IMG/VR virus record: IMGVR_UViG_3300030333_008303
Coordinates: 12,743-40,412 of that record
DNA from: a virus
Length of the DNA stretch: 27,670 nt
Reading direction: 5' to 3' (one strand)
Positions 16,245 to 22,938 of this stretch are shown here, piece by piece (the first letter of the stretch is position 1; each line of letters opens with the position of its first letter). The position numbers were made by a program, and so were the translations under genes. The notes under the pieces were generated by a model that worked only from the letters and a program-made list of their open reading frames with translations, was not told where the DNA came from and ran no database searches.

Positions 16245-16338
16245 TTCATGGACAGGCCGATGGAAACTACAACCAGTACGTAGGTGCTGCAGCGGCTCTA
16301 GACTCATGCGGGTTGCGCCCGTTAGAAGGAATAGATAA
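16237..16338 (+). CDS. Micro-ORF (33 aa), possibly a frameshifted small gene
   Basis: An AGGAGA site lies a few bases before this ATG, and its stop overlaps the protease start as TAATG, so translation signals look genuine. As read, the peptide starts MNNSWTGRWKLQ and then becomes Arg/Cys-rich, an unlikely composition. One frame over, 16250-16345 is open and reads like normal protein, including ADGNYNQYVGAAAALD and LRPLEGIDND, but it has no start codon. A +1 shift near GGC-CGA (16255-16260) would join MNNSWTG to DGNYNQYV. This could be a sequencing indel, a broken gene or a frameshifting site. Base composition here is clearly richer in G+C than its neighbours. Confidence 0.45.
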   Translation: MNNSWTGRWKLQPVRRCCSGSRLMRVAPVRRNR

Positions 16339-16970
16339 TGACTAAAAAACTTTTAAGAGAATTTTTTGAATTAAAGTGTGATGATCGTGGATGCCGCGAC
16401 CTTCTTACCGAAGGTGAGAAAAAGATGATCAATGATGGATTTCTCATATTTCCAGCAAAACTCCAAGAAGCAGAGGCTACTAATGGAAACATGAGACAAT
16501 ACCCTAAATTGGTTTTAGAACGAGAAATTAATAATTACCAAAAACTTGTACAAGAAAGTAGAGCCTTGGGGGAGTGTGATCATCCCGACGATTCTGTTAT
16601 TAATTTAAAAAATGCTTCTCACATGGTTAACCGTATTTGGTGGGAAAACAATAATGTTTTAGGAACAATTAAAGTATTGAAGACTCCTTCCGGAGATATT
16701 CTTCGAGGGCTTTATGAAAGTGGTGTACTTTTTGGTTTTTCATCTAGAGCAATGGGTTCACTTAAAGAAGGTATTGGTCAAGACGGAAGTAACGTTCAAG
16801 TGGTACAAGATGATTTACAGCTTATTTGCTTTGATGCCGTATCAGAGCCGTCAGCCCCCGGCGCGTATCTTATGCGTGAGGGCGTTGAAAAAAACCTACA
16901 GCAAATTTATACCAAAGGGGATAAAATCAATCGCGCATTAAATGAAATCTTAAGAGGGTATTCTAAATGA
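16338..16970 (+). CDS. Prohead maturation protease (gp21-like)
   Basis: The 210-residue protein shows the herpesvirus-protease-like phage prohead protease pattern: an Asn/Gly-rich start of the domain (EATNGNMRQYP), the catalytic His in GECDHPD (His82), the nucleophile in GFSSRAMG (Ser135/Ser136) and a later DAVSEPSAPGAY (Asp166). In T4, gp21 sits in the prohead core, degrades the scaffold and trims capsid and internal proteins after (L/I)xE. A possible self-processing site, LLTE followed by Gly (residues 22-26), is near the N-terminus. The ATG overlaps the stop of the micro-ORF and has an AAGGAA site. The scaffold and capsid genes that would be its substrates lie downstream. Confidence 0.9.
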   Translation: MTKKLLREFFELKCDDRGCRDLLTEGEKKMINDGFLIFPAKLQEAEATNGNMRQYPKLVLEREINNYQKLVQESRALGECDHPDDSVINLKNASHMVNRIWWENNNVLGTIKVLKTPSGDILRGLYESGVLFGFSSRAMGSLKEGIGQDGSNVQVVQDDLQLICFDAVSEPSAPGAYLMREGVEKNLQQIYTKGDKINRALNEILRGYSK

Positions 16971-17944
16971 AATTAAATGAATCGAGTTTTAAGCAGCTTA
17001 TTACTGAAGAATTAATTGTATCTTTACTTCAGGAAAAAAGAATTGTTCAAGCTGAAGAACTGTTGTGGGAAACGCGTCAACAACAACGTCTAGACGAAAA
17101 ATGGTGGAAAAAAGTTTTAGGCACGTGGACACCAACAGATGAAGATATAAAGGATGAAACCCTAGAAGATAAACTGGAAGATTTAACTGTCAATGTTATT
17201 AGAGATTTAAGAGGTTCCGGTCAATATAGTAAAGAACAAGCAGAAGAAATTGTTAAAAAATATCTTGATGGCGACCCGGACATGACCAGAATAGATCACA
17301 AAGACTTAACCAATTTATTTTTCAAACTTAGTAAAAAACAAGCCGAGGAGATTGAAAAATTAGAAGCTGCAGAGGATGAAGCTGGTGACGCCGAAACGCA
17401 AGCTGGAGAACAAGAGGCCGAGGCTGATGGCGAGACCACTGCCGAAACAGTAAAAGATATTTCTACTTTACTTCAAGATCCTACCACGCGAAAGTTACTC
17501 TTAAGGGGTCTAATTACATTGTTAACCAATGATTCAGTCGAAAGAGTATTAGCAACTTTAAAGCCAGAAGGAGCGAGAGAAGCAGTGTTGACCTTTTTAA
17601 AGCAAGTAGCTGATATGGAGCCTAAAGCTCTACGACAGATTAAATCTCAGATGCAAGGAGAACTTTTCTCTAGTCTTATGGGCGGCGAGGAAATTTTTGG
17701 CTTGGCGACTGCTCAAGAGCTAGACCAAATGACAGATCCTTCGGCAACTCCAGAACAACAAGAACGCGCCGGAAAAACAGTTAAAAAAATGGTAGGAAAA
17801 GCAGCCGGTGACAGAGTATCAAGCAAGCTTTCGAAAGTAGGTCTCTCAGAGCAAGCTTATAGAACAATGGTCAAAAACATAACCATTTTAGAAACATTCA
17901 ATCTCTATATTGAAAAAAGATTACTTATTCAAGAGGCAAAATGA
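16967..17944 (+). CDS. Probable head-associated protein with candidate targeting N-terminus
   Basis: The 325-residue protein starts MKLNESSFKQLITEELIV, very like the start of the gene at 5647, with ITE at residues 12-14. The middle (about 125-165) is highly acidic and Ala/Glu-rich (EIEKLEAAEDEAGDAETQAG), followed by helical segments (LLRGLITLLTNDSVERVLAT, LGLSEQAYRTM-like region near 290). The ATG overlaps the protease stop (ATGA), and its own end overlaps the next gene the same way. Its place beside the protease, and an N-terminus resembling the cleaved leader of T4 internal proteins, make a prohead-core or packaged protein likely. No enzyme motif is visible. Confidence 0.62.
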   Translation: MKLNESSFKQLITEELIVSLLQEKRIVQAEELLWETRQQQRLDEKWWKKVLGTWTPTDEDIKDETLEDKLEDLTVNVIRDLRGSGQYSKEQAEEIVKKYLDGDPDMTRIDHKDLTNLFFKLSKKQAEEIEKLEAAEDEAGDAETQAGEQEAEADGETTAETVKDISTLLQDPTTRKLLLRGLITLLTNDSVERVLATLKPEGAREAVLTFLKQVADMEPKALRQIKSQMQGELFSSLMGGEEIFGLATAQELDQMTDPSATPEQQERAGKTVKKMVGKAAGDRVSSKLSKVGLSEQAYRTMVKNITILETFNLYIEKRLLIQEAK

Positions 17945-18384
17945 AGAAATCAGATCTCAAAAAAATTATCAAACCTATTGTTCAAGAGTGTATAAACGAA
18001 GCGCTCACTGAGCAAGGATTACTCTCTAATTTAATATCAGAAGTGGTAAAAGGCTTACAGCCTATTCATACCCAACCTTCTGTTTCTGTGCCAAACCCAC
18101 AAGTAGAGTTCCAGCAGCAACAATTAGAAGAACATCGCCAAGAGTTAGAAGCTCAAAAGCAACAGCAACTTAAAGAACAAAAAAGAAAACTTTTAGATGC
18201 TGCCGGTTTTGGTACTGATATTTTTGCGGGGACTGAACCAATTACTGGCGGAATCACCACAGAGAGTAAAGATCCTTCAGGCGGCAAAGCTGGGGCCTTG
18301 GCAGATGTTGATCCTAATGATCCTGGGGTAGATATCTCTGGAATCATGGCTCTTGGTGGTAGAAACTGGGGCAAGATGATTTAG
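17941..18384 (+). CDS. Gln-rich coiled-coil head protein, unknown
   Basis: The 147-residue protein begins MKKSDLKKIIKPIVQECINE and has LTE at residues 22-24, a Gln-rich coiled coil (EFQQQQLEEHRQELEAQKQQ, about residues 57-83), then a Gly/Pro/Asp-rich linker and a distinct end, GVDISGIMALGGRNWGKMI. The start overlaps the preceding stop (ATGA). The compact C-terminal motif looks like a conserved binding peptide. Given its position between protease and scaffold, a minor prohead component is plausible. The family is not firmly recognised. Confidence 0.6.
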   Translation: MKKSDLKKIIKPIVQECINEALTEQGLLSNLISEVVKGLQPIHTQPSVSVPNPQVEFQQQQLEEHRQELEAQKQQQLKEQKRKLLDAAGFGTDIFAGTEPITGGITTESKDPSGGKAGALADVDPNDPGVDISGIMALGGRNWGKMI

Positions 18385-18393
18385 GGGGATAAA

Positions 18394-18630
18394 ATGTCTA
18401 GCAACAAAGTAATTAGAGTGGAAATAAAACCTAAATACGCAGATGAGCCACTCGAACGAATGATAAAAAGATTTAGCAAAAAAGTAAAAAAAGAACGCAT
18501 TATAGAAAAAGTTCTTGAACGACGCTACTTTGAAAAAAACTCAGATAAAAAGCGTAGACTAGAGAAAAAAAGAAAAAGAGTCCTAGATAAACTCAAAAGA
18601 AAACATTCACAAAACTTAGATAGACGATAA
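18394..18630 (+). CDS. Ribosomal protein bS21-like
   Basis: The 78-residue, very basic protein follows the bS21 pattern: VIRVEIKP at the N-terminus, EPLERMIKRF (18-27, compare EP...LRRF in bacterial S21), a helix ending in VLERRYFEKNSDKKRR (40-55, compare EVRRREFYEKPTTERKR), then a Lys/Arg-rich C-terminal helix. bS21 binds the 30S subunit near the anti-Shine-Dalgarno end of 16S rRNA and affects start-site selection; homologues are known in phage genomes. It has a strong GGGGGAT site and lies within the head operon, so it would be made late. A generic basic helical protein is the alternative, but the ordered matches along the length favour S21. Confidence 0.78.
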   Translation: MSSNKVIRVEIKPKYADEPLERMIKRFSKKVKKERIIEKVLERRYFEKNSDKKRRLEKKRKRVLDKLKRKHSQNLDRR

Positions 18631-18650
18631 TATAAGGTATTTCTTATATT
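18629..18650 (+). promoter_or_regulatory. AT-rich hairpin before the scaffold gene
   Basis: AATATAAG (18629-18636) and CTTATATT (18643-18650) form a perfect 8-bp stem with loop GTATTT. It starts at the bS21-like stop codon, with no T-run after it. It could be a processing or stability element separating head-operon transcripts. Confidence 0.4.
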
Positions 18651-18687
18651 AACTTACTAATTAATCATATAATTAAAGGAGAAACTC

Positions 18688-19866
18688 ATGTCTTCCATGT
18701 TAGAACAAGCAATTATCGACGCTGATGAACTAAAAGAAACAGCAAAACAAACCGCCGAAGAGGCAATTGTAGAAAAATATCAAGATGAGATTAAAGAAGC
18801 AATTGAAAAAATTCTGGAGCAAGACGAACTTACCGAAGAGGGTGAGCCTGTTGAAAGTGAAGAGGTTAAAGATCTCGTAGAAGAGCTACCATCTGCACAA
18901 ATGGGAGAAATGGATGAGGTTGTAGAAATCGATCTCAACAAGCTTGAAGAAATGATGGCAGAAGAGTTGGAAGAAGGCGAACTTGATGCTGCTGATATGC
19001 TTGAACGCGAAGAAGTTGCTGAAGAAATTGACGCCTTGACCGAAGAAGAAGTAGAACTCGATGAGGACATGCTAGCAGAACTTACGGACGAAGAGGTTGA
19101 TATCACCGAGGAAAATATTGCCGCTCTTGTTGCGGAGATTTTAAGTGAAGATATGATTGGAGATTCTACGGCAGAAGAAACAGCAGAAGCTGATGAAGAA
19201 ACTGCCGAAGCTCTTGAAGAAGTTGAAGAACTAGAGGAAGACAAGGCAGAGGAAGAGGCCAAGCCCGATTATATTGATTTGGATGGAGATGGAGACAAAG
19301 AAGAATCCATGAAAAAAGCAGCCGAGGACAAAAAGAAAGCCGGAAATCGAGACACCCGTGATGATATGGGTGGTGGCCACGGCGATTATAAGGTTGCAAA
19401 AGAAAAACCTGACTTCCCTTATAGAGAATCTAAAGAACTCCAAAAAGAAAACAAATCACTTTTAAATGAACAAAAGAGAACAGAACGAAAAGTCCAACTA
19501 TTGAAAGAAAAAGTAGATAAGTATGGCACAGTCATTAAACAGCTTAAAGATAAGCTTAATGAAAGCAACTTGACTAATGCTAAGTTGCTATATCAAAATC
19601 GCATTTTAAATAGCGTCTCCTTGAATGAGCGGCAAAAAGATAAAATTGTCGAAGCTATCTCAAATGCAACTACGGTTGAAGAAGCAAAATTGATTTTTGA
19701 AACTCTTCAGAGTGCGGTGGGTGTTTCTAAGCGTAAGCATAAGAGACCAGAATCACTGAACGAAGTTGTAACACGTAGCTCTTCAGCGTTTTATCCTCGT
19801 AAAGAGGTAAAACCCAGTACGGATGTTTTTTCCGATAGGATGAAACGTTTAGCTGGTTTGAAATAG
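18688..19866 (+). CDS. Prohead scaffold protein (gp22-like)
   Basis: The 392-residue protein is extremely acidic in its first 190 residues (long Glu/Asp runs such as ELDEDMLAELTDEEVDITEE), then has a linker with DLDGDGDKEE (from residue 197, an EF-hand-like loop lacking the usual twelfth Glu), a coiled coil (about 250-310) and a C-terminal segment LNERQKDKIVEAISNATTVE, ending RMKRLAGLK. This architecture, an AAAGGAGAAA site and a position directly before the capsid gene fit the T4 gp22 core scaffold, around which the capsid shell forms and which the gp21 protease later destroys. Many LTE and similar tripeptides are available for cleavage. The assignment rests on composition, the C-terminal motif and gene order. 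Confidence 0.82.
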   Translation: MSSMLEQAIIDADELKETAKQTAEEAIVEKYQDEIKEAIEKILEQDELTEEGEPVESEEVKDLVEELPSAQMGEMDEVVEIDLNKLEEMMAEELEEGELDAADMLEREEVAEEIDALTEEEVELDEDMLAELTDEEVDITEENIAALVAEILSEDMIGDSTAEETAEADEETAEALEEVEELEEDKAEEEAKPDYIDLDGDGDKEESMKKAAEDKKKAGNRDTRDDMGGGHGDYKVAKEKPDFPYRESKELQKENKSLLNEQKRTERKVQLLKEKVDKYGTVIKQLKDKLNESNLTNAKLLYQNRILNSVSLNERQKDKIVEAISNATTVEEAKLIFETLQSAVGVSKRKHKRPESLNEVVTRSSSAFYPRKEVKPSTDVFSDRMKRLAGLK

Positions 19867-19887
19867 AATTAACAAGGAGATAAAAAA

Positions 19888-21711
19888 ATGTCTATTTTAC
19901 AAAAACTTACAGAGGGTGTCGTTAATCGCGACATGCGTAAGGAAGGTGCTGCTCTCCTCGAAAAGTGGGAGAAGACAGGTCTTCTAGAAGGTCTCCAAGA
20001 TGATGCTGCCAAGAATGGCATGGCTCGTCTTTTGGAGAACCAAGCGAAGCAACTCTTAAAAGAGGCAGCTTCAACAATGAGCGGTGGCGATGTCGAAGGT
20101 TTCGCTGCTGTTGCATTCCCAATCGTTCGCCGTGTTTTCGGTGGACTTATCGCTAACGAGCTTGTTAGTGTACAACCAATGAGCCTACCTAGTGGTCTCA
20201 TCTTCTTCCTTGACTTTACATTCGGCGGTGTTCTCGGCGGTGATAGTAGTCGTCTTGGATTTGATGATGATAAATCCCTTTATGGAGGTAACAAAGTTGG
20301 TAGTGCGATTACCGGTGGTGTTGATCTTGCTGGTAACGATGGCGAGGATGCCGGTCAGTTTTATAACTTGACAAACGGTTATTCTTCACCAACCGGCTCT
20401 GGTACCATTATTTCAGCTTCTTATATTGTTCTTTCGGGTTCAATCACTGAGGGTGGTAAAGCTGCTTCTGCTGATCAATTTCCTGGTGGCACAAATGGTT
20501 ACGGTGGATTTACAGCCGATGAGGTTACTTCTCTTCTTCGTTTTGATCCTGACTTACGTTCTGGATCGGTTTTCGTTGTGGTTGAAAAAGACATGTCGAC
20601 AGCCATGGGTCTTGTTACTCCAAACGCGAAGTTTGATTATAACAACCTTGCTGCGGCAACCATTGATGGTTTGACCGAGGGTAATTGTATCCGACGTTTG
20701 ACTCACCTCAGTCAAAGTTCTGATGGTGGTACTACATCTAAGACTAAAGTTCGCTTTGTTGCTGTTGGTACTGGTTCTGCTGACACTATTGCTGGTCAGA
20801 TTGGTGCAGTTAAACTCTTTAAGGCCGATGTCGCAGCCGGCACGTTGACTTACCCAGCCACTGACAATTTTGCCGCTGGCGGCGCCGTTGGCTCTGTCGT
20901 AGGTGCTGCTGATTGGGGTCTCGAAAACAATGTAGATATTCCCGAGATTAACCTTAAGGTTGATTCCGTGAGTGTTACTGCGATGACCAAAAAGCTTAAA
21001 GCTAAGTGGACACCAGAATTGGGTCAAGACTTGAACGCATATCATAACTTGGATGCCGAGGTAGAACTTACTTCGCTTCTTTCCGAGCAGATTGCCTTAG
21101 AGATTGATCGTGAGATTCTTGAGGATCTCGTAGCTGGTGCTTCAGGCGCTGTATACTACTGGTCACGTAGCCCAGGTCTTTTTGTTAATAAGACCACTGG
21201 TGCTGAAGTTGGAGCTAGTTCTGCTGCCCCTGACTTCACGGGTACTGTTTCCGAATGGTATGAGACTCTTGGTGAGACAATTAACGATGTATCTGCACAA
21301 ATCCACAGAAAAACACTTCGTGGTGGTGCTAACTTCATTGTTACTTCACCAGAGGTTGCTAACATTCTTGAATTTACCGCTGGTTTCCGCGCCAACATAA
21401 CTGTTGACGACTCTAAGGGAACTGCTGGTACACAAAATGTTGGTAATCTCAGCAAGCGTTATGACGTCTATGTTGATCCTTACTTCCCACGTAACCTCGT
21501 GTTGGTTGGTCGCAAGGGCAACTCATTCCTAGAGAGCGGTTTTGTATACGCTCCTTACGTTCCATTACAAGTTACTCCTACCATTTTTGGTACCGAGGAC
21601 TTTGTACCACGTAAGGGTGTCATGACCCGCTATGCTAAACAAATGGTCCGTTCTGATATGTACGGTCTTGTTATTTGTCGTGGCCTTCTAGGTGAGAGTG
21701 GTGCCAGCTAG
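19888..21711 (+). CDS. Major capsid protein (gp23-like)
   Basis: The 607-residue protein has AAGGAGA before the ATG and gp23-type features: an N-terminal helical leader, then FPIVRRVFGGLIANELVSVQ and PMSLPSGLIFFLDFTFGG near residues 75-120, and a C-terminal part with KMVRSDMYGLV-like spacing (QMVRSDMYGLVICRG). A candidate gp21 cleavage site LKE followed by Ala lies at residues 57-60, close to the T4 gp23 cleavage after residue 65; LTE at 7-9 is another. It forms the hexamers of the head. Codon choice is strongly skewed to GGT, CGT, CTT and GCT, as expected for the most abundant virion protein. A hairpin and then a strong terminator follow the stop. Confidence 0.96.
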   Translation: MSILQKLTEGVVNRDMRKEGAALLEKWEKTGLLEGLQDDAAKNGMARLLENQAKQLLKEAASTMSGGDVEGFAAVAFPIVRRVFGGLIANELVSVQPMSLPSGLIFFLDFTFGGVLGGDSSRLGFDDDKSLYGGNKVGSAITGGVDLAGNDGEDAGQFYNLTNGYSSPTGSGTIISASYIVLSGSITEGGKAASADQFPGGTNGYGGFTADEVTSLLRFDPDLRSGSVFVVVEKDMSTAMGLVTPNAKFDYNNLAAATIDGLTEGNCIRRLTHLSQSSDGGTTSKTKVRFVAVGTGSADTIAGQIGAVKLFKADVAAGTLTYPATDNFAAGGAVGSVVGAADWGLENNVDIPEINLKVDSVSVTAMTKKLKAKWTPELGQDLNAYHNLDAEVELTSLLSEQIALEIDREILEDLVAGASGAVYYWSRSPGLFVNKTTGAEVGASSAAPDFTGTVSEWYETLGETINDVSAQIHRKTLRGGANFIVTSPEVANILEFTAGFRANITVDDSKGTAGTQNVGNLSKRYDVYVDPYFPRNLVLVGRKGNSFLESGFVYAPYVPLQVTPTIFGTEDFVPRKGVMTRYAKQMVRSDMYGLVICRGLLGESGAS

Positions 21712-21718
21712 GCCGACT

Positions 21719-21735
21719 TAACTTAGAATAAGTTA
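21719..21735 (+). promoter_or_regulatory. Hairpin just after the capsid stop codon
   Basis: TAACTTA and TAAGTTA form a perfect 7-bp stem with loop GAA, immediately before the capsid terminator. It may protect the capsid mRNA 3' end. Confidence 0.35.
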
Positions 21736-21739
21736 TATT

Positions 21740-21774
21740 AACCCCGTACTTCTTAGGAGGTGCGGGGTTTTTTT
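21740..21774 (+). terminator. Rho-independent terminator after the capsid gene
   Basis: A 13-bp stem (AACCCCGTACTTC with GAGGTGCGGGGTT, two G-U pairs) closes on the loop TTAG and is followed by a T-run. From here to 21918 there is no convincing gene; the interval holds only the palindrome and promoter-like box listed separately. Confidence 0.94.
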
Positions 21775-21866
21775 ATTTTTAATGATTTCAAAAAGATGAA
21801 CCATACACAAAGTTTATATCTTTAAACCGCCAACTGGAATAAATCTAGCTTACTAATTATCGTACC

Positions 21867-21891
21867 CATGTTTCTAACATGATTATAAATG
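21867..21891 (+). promoter_or_regulatory. Palindrome plus late-promoter-like box before the 21919 gene
   Basis: CATGTT-TCT-AACATG (21867-21881) is a perfect inverted repeat directly followed by TATAAATG (21884-21891), seven of eight bases of the T4 late -10 box. A transcript would begin about 20 bases before the ATG at 21919, a suitable spacing. The palindrome could be an operator or a coincidence. Confidence 0.5.
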
Positions 21892-21918
21892 GTAAAAAAC
21901 CAAGGGAGGGTTTTAAAA

Positions 21919-22479
21919 ATGGGTTCAAAAAGAGTAGGTCTTGCAAGAACGCAAGCCTTAATAGAAAATTTAAAAAGAGAATTACAAATGAATCAGACAT
22001 CTTTTGTAGGGCAAAAGCAAAAAGTAATTGCATTAACTAATGCTTCTACTACTGCTAAAGTTTTGACCGCTAATGACTCAGGTGCGCTTATCACGCTCGA
22101 TCCGAGCACTGACTCAGCGACAACCATCACTGTCACAATGCCTACACCGGAAGCAGGATTGACATTTGACTTTCTTATTAGAAATGATCAAGTTAACGCT
22201 GCCGCAGATATTATCCTGCAGACAGCCGCTAACGGTCATGACTTCGAAGGCGCTATTGTGTGTGATAATGGCGCAGTTGGAATTCAAGAAACGTTGGCAT
22301 CTACGAGCAAAATCACCATTGACGCAACAAATGTGAAAACTGTTTTTGGAACTACCGCTAGGGTTACTTGCGACGGTACCGATTACTATATTGTTATCAC
22401 TCACCCACAAGATGCTAAAAATTGTGTAGCCACCGCTGCAGGTGGTGGAGTACAATTTGTTCTAGCAGCAACTCTATAA
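21919..22479 (+). CDS. Probable capsid-associated beta-rich protein
   Basis: I choose the ATG at 21919 (186 residues) because AGGGAGG lies just upstream and because an earlier in-frame ATG at 21889 lacks a site. The start MGSKRVGLARTQALIENLKR, followed by ELQMN, is a helical, basic anchor. The rest is Thr/Ala/Val-rich and beta-like (VIALTNASTTAKVLTANDSG, TITVTMPTPEAGLTFDFLI, then a Gly-rich end). Being the first gene after the capsid protein, with its own promoter-like box and terminator, it is probably produced in large amounts; a head decoration or surface protein is the most natural reading. This is inference from position and composition. Confidence 0.62.
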   Translation: MGSKRVGLARTQALIENLKRELQMNQTSFVGQKQKVIALTNASTTAKVLTANDSGALITLDPSTDSATTITVTMPTPEAGLTFDFLIRNDQVNAAADIILQTAANGHDFEGAIVCDNGAVGIQETLASTSKITIDATNVKTVFGTTARVTCDGTDYYIVITHPQDAKNCVATAAGGGVQFVLAATL

Positions 22480-22485
22480 TAAAAA

Positions 22486-22493
22486 TATAAATA
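22486..22493 (+). promoter_or_regulatory. Exact T4 late -10 box (TATAAATA) overlapping a terminator
   Basis: The octamer matches the T4 late consensus at all eight positions and lies just after the stop of the 21919 gene. The predicted start (about 22499) falls at the foot of the terminator hairpin, so it may be fortuitous, or may give transcripts that begin with that hairpin. Confidence 0.4.
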
Positions 22494-22502
22494 CATTTTT
22501 TG

Positions 22503-22526
22503 CCCCCTCTTCGGAGGGGGTTTTTA
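22503..22526 (+). terminator. Rho-independent terminator with TTCG tetraloop
   Basis: CCCCCTC (22503-22509) and GAGGGGG (22514-22520) form a perfect stem closed by the stable TTCG loop, followed by five T. It ends transcription of the capsid-associated gene. Confidence 0.93.
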
Positions 22527-22542
22527 TTTTAAAAGCAACTAT

Positions 22543-22560
22543 TTATAATAACTTATAATA
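22543..22560 (+). promoter_or_regulatory. Duplicated TTATAATA box after the terminator
   Basis: TTATAATA occurs at 22543-22550 and 22553-22560, preceding AAAGGAG and the ATG at 22579. The same octamer follows the terminator at 9993, also after TTTTATTTTAAAAG. It is a candidate promoter element for the neck/tail operon. Confidence 0.35.
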
Positions 22561-22578
22561 TTATTAAAGGAGATACCC

Positions 22579-22887
22579 ATGGGAAAGAAAAGAAGAATGA
22601 TCGCTCATCCCCAAAAGTACGGTAGAAAATTTGCAACTCATCCGGCAACTCGTAATATTTCTGAAGATGTGGCTGAAACGAAAACAACTGAAACAGTTGT
22701 AGAGACTGTTGTAGCTAAAGAAGAAACAGTTGAAACAGTTTTGGCAAGTGTTGAAAAAACTGCCGTTGAAACACCAACACCCACGGTGTCTGAAACTACG
22801 ACGACTGTTAAAAAAACCAATAGACCCACTAAAAAGAAATCCGCTACTAAAAAGAAATCATCTTGGTCACGAAAGAAACAGAAATAG
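22579..22887 (+). CDS. Lysine-rich low-complexity protein
   Basis: The 102-residue protein has three parts: a basic conserved-looking start (MGKKRRMIAHPQKYGRKFAT), a Thr/Val/Glu-rich low-complexity middle (ETKTTETVVETVVAKEETVE), and a very Lys-rich end (KKKSATKKKSSWSRKKQK) resembling histone-like tails. An AAAGGAG site precedes the ATG. It lies between the probable capsid-associated gene and the neck gene. The charge pattern suggests nucleic-acid binding or a flexible linker in the virion; I do not recognise a defined family. Confidence 0.62.
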   Translation: MGKKRRMIAHPQKYGRKFATHPATRNISEDVAETKTTETVVETVVAKEETVETVLASVEKTAVETPTPTVSETTTTVKKTNRPTKKKSATKKKSSWSRKKQK

Positions 22888-22938
22888 ACTTGCTGTTTAT
22901 AGTTCCCTCAACTATTTACTAGAAGGAGAACTTGGTAC

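Noticed and set aside
16250-16336. G+C-rich stretch with small hairpin (CGGG-TTGCG-CCCG) considered as tRNA or tmRNA
   Set aside because: No T-loop of TTCRANY type, no acceptor stem closing the region and no CCA-adjacent pairing. Coding explanations fit better.
18668-18675. TATAATTA before the scaffold gene as a late promoter
   Set aside because: A start 6 bases downstream would fall at the ribosome-binding site, leaving almost no leader. Likely AT-rich coincidence.
18780-19262. Minus-strand Ser-rich open frame opposite the scaffold
   Set aside because: It is the complement of Glu/Asp-rich codons (GAA/GAG read as TTC/CTC, giving Ser-rich repeats), with no start signals.
20554-21045. Minus-strand 163-codon frame opposite the capsid gene
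   Set aside because: It has no ribosome-binding site or recognisable domain and lies within the well-identified capsid protein.
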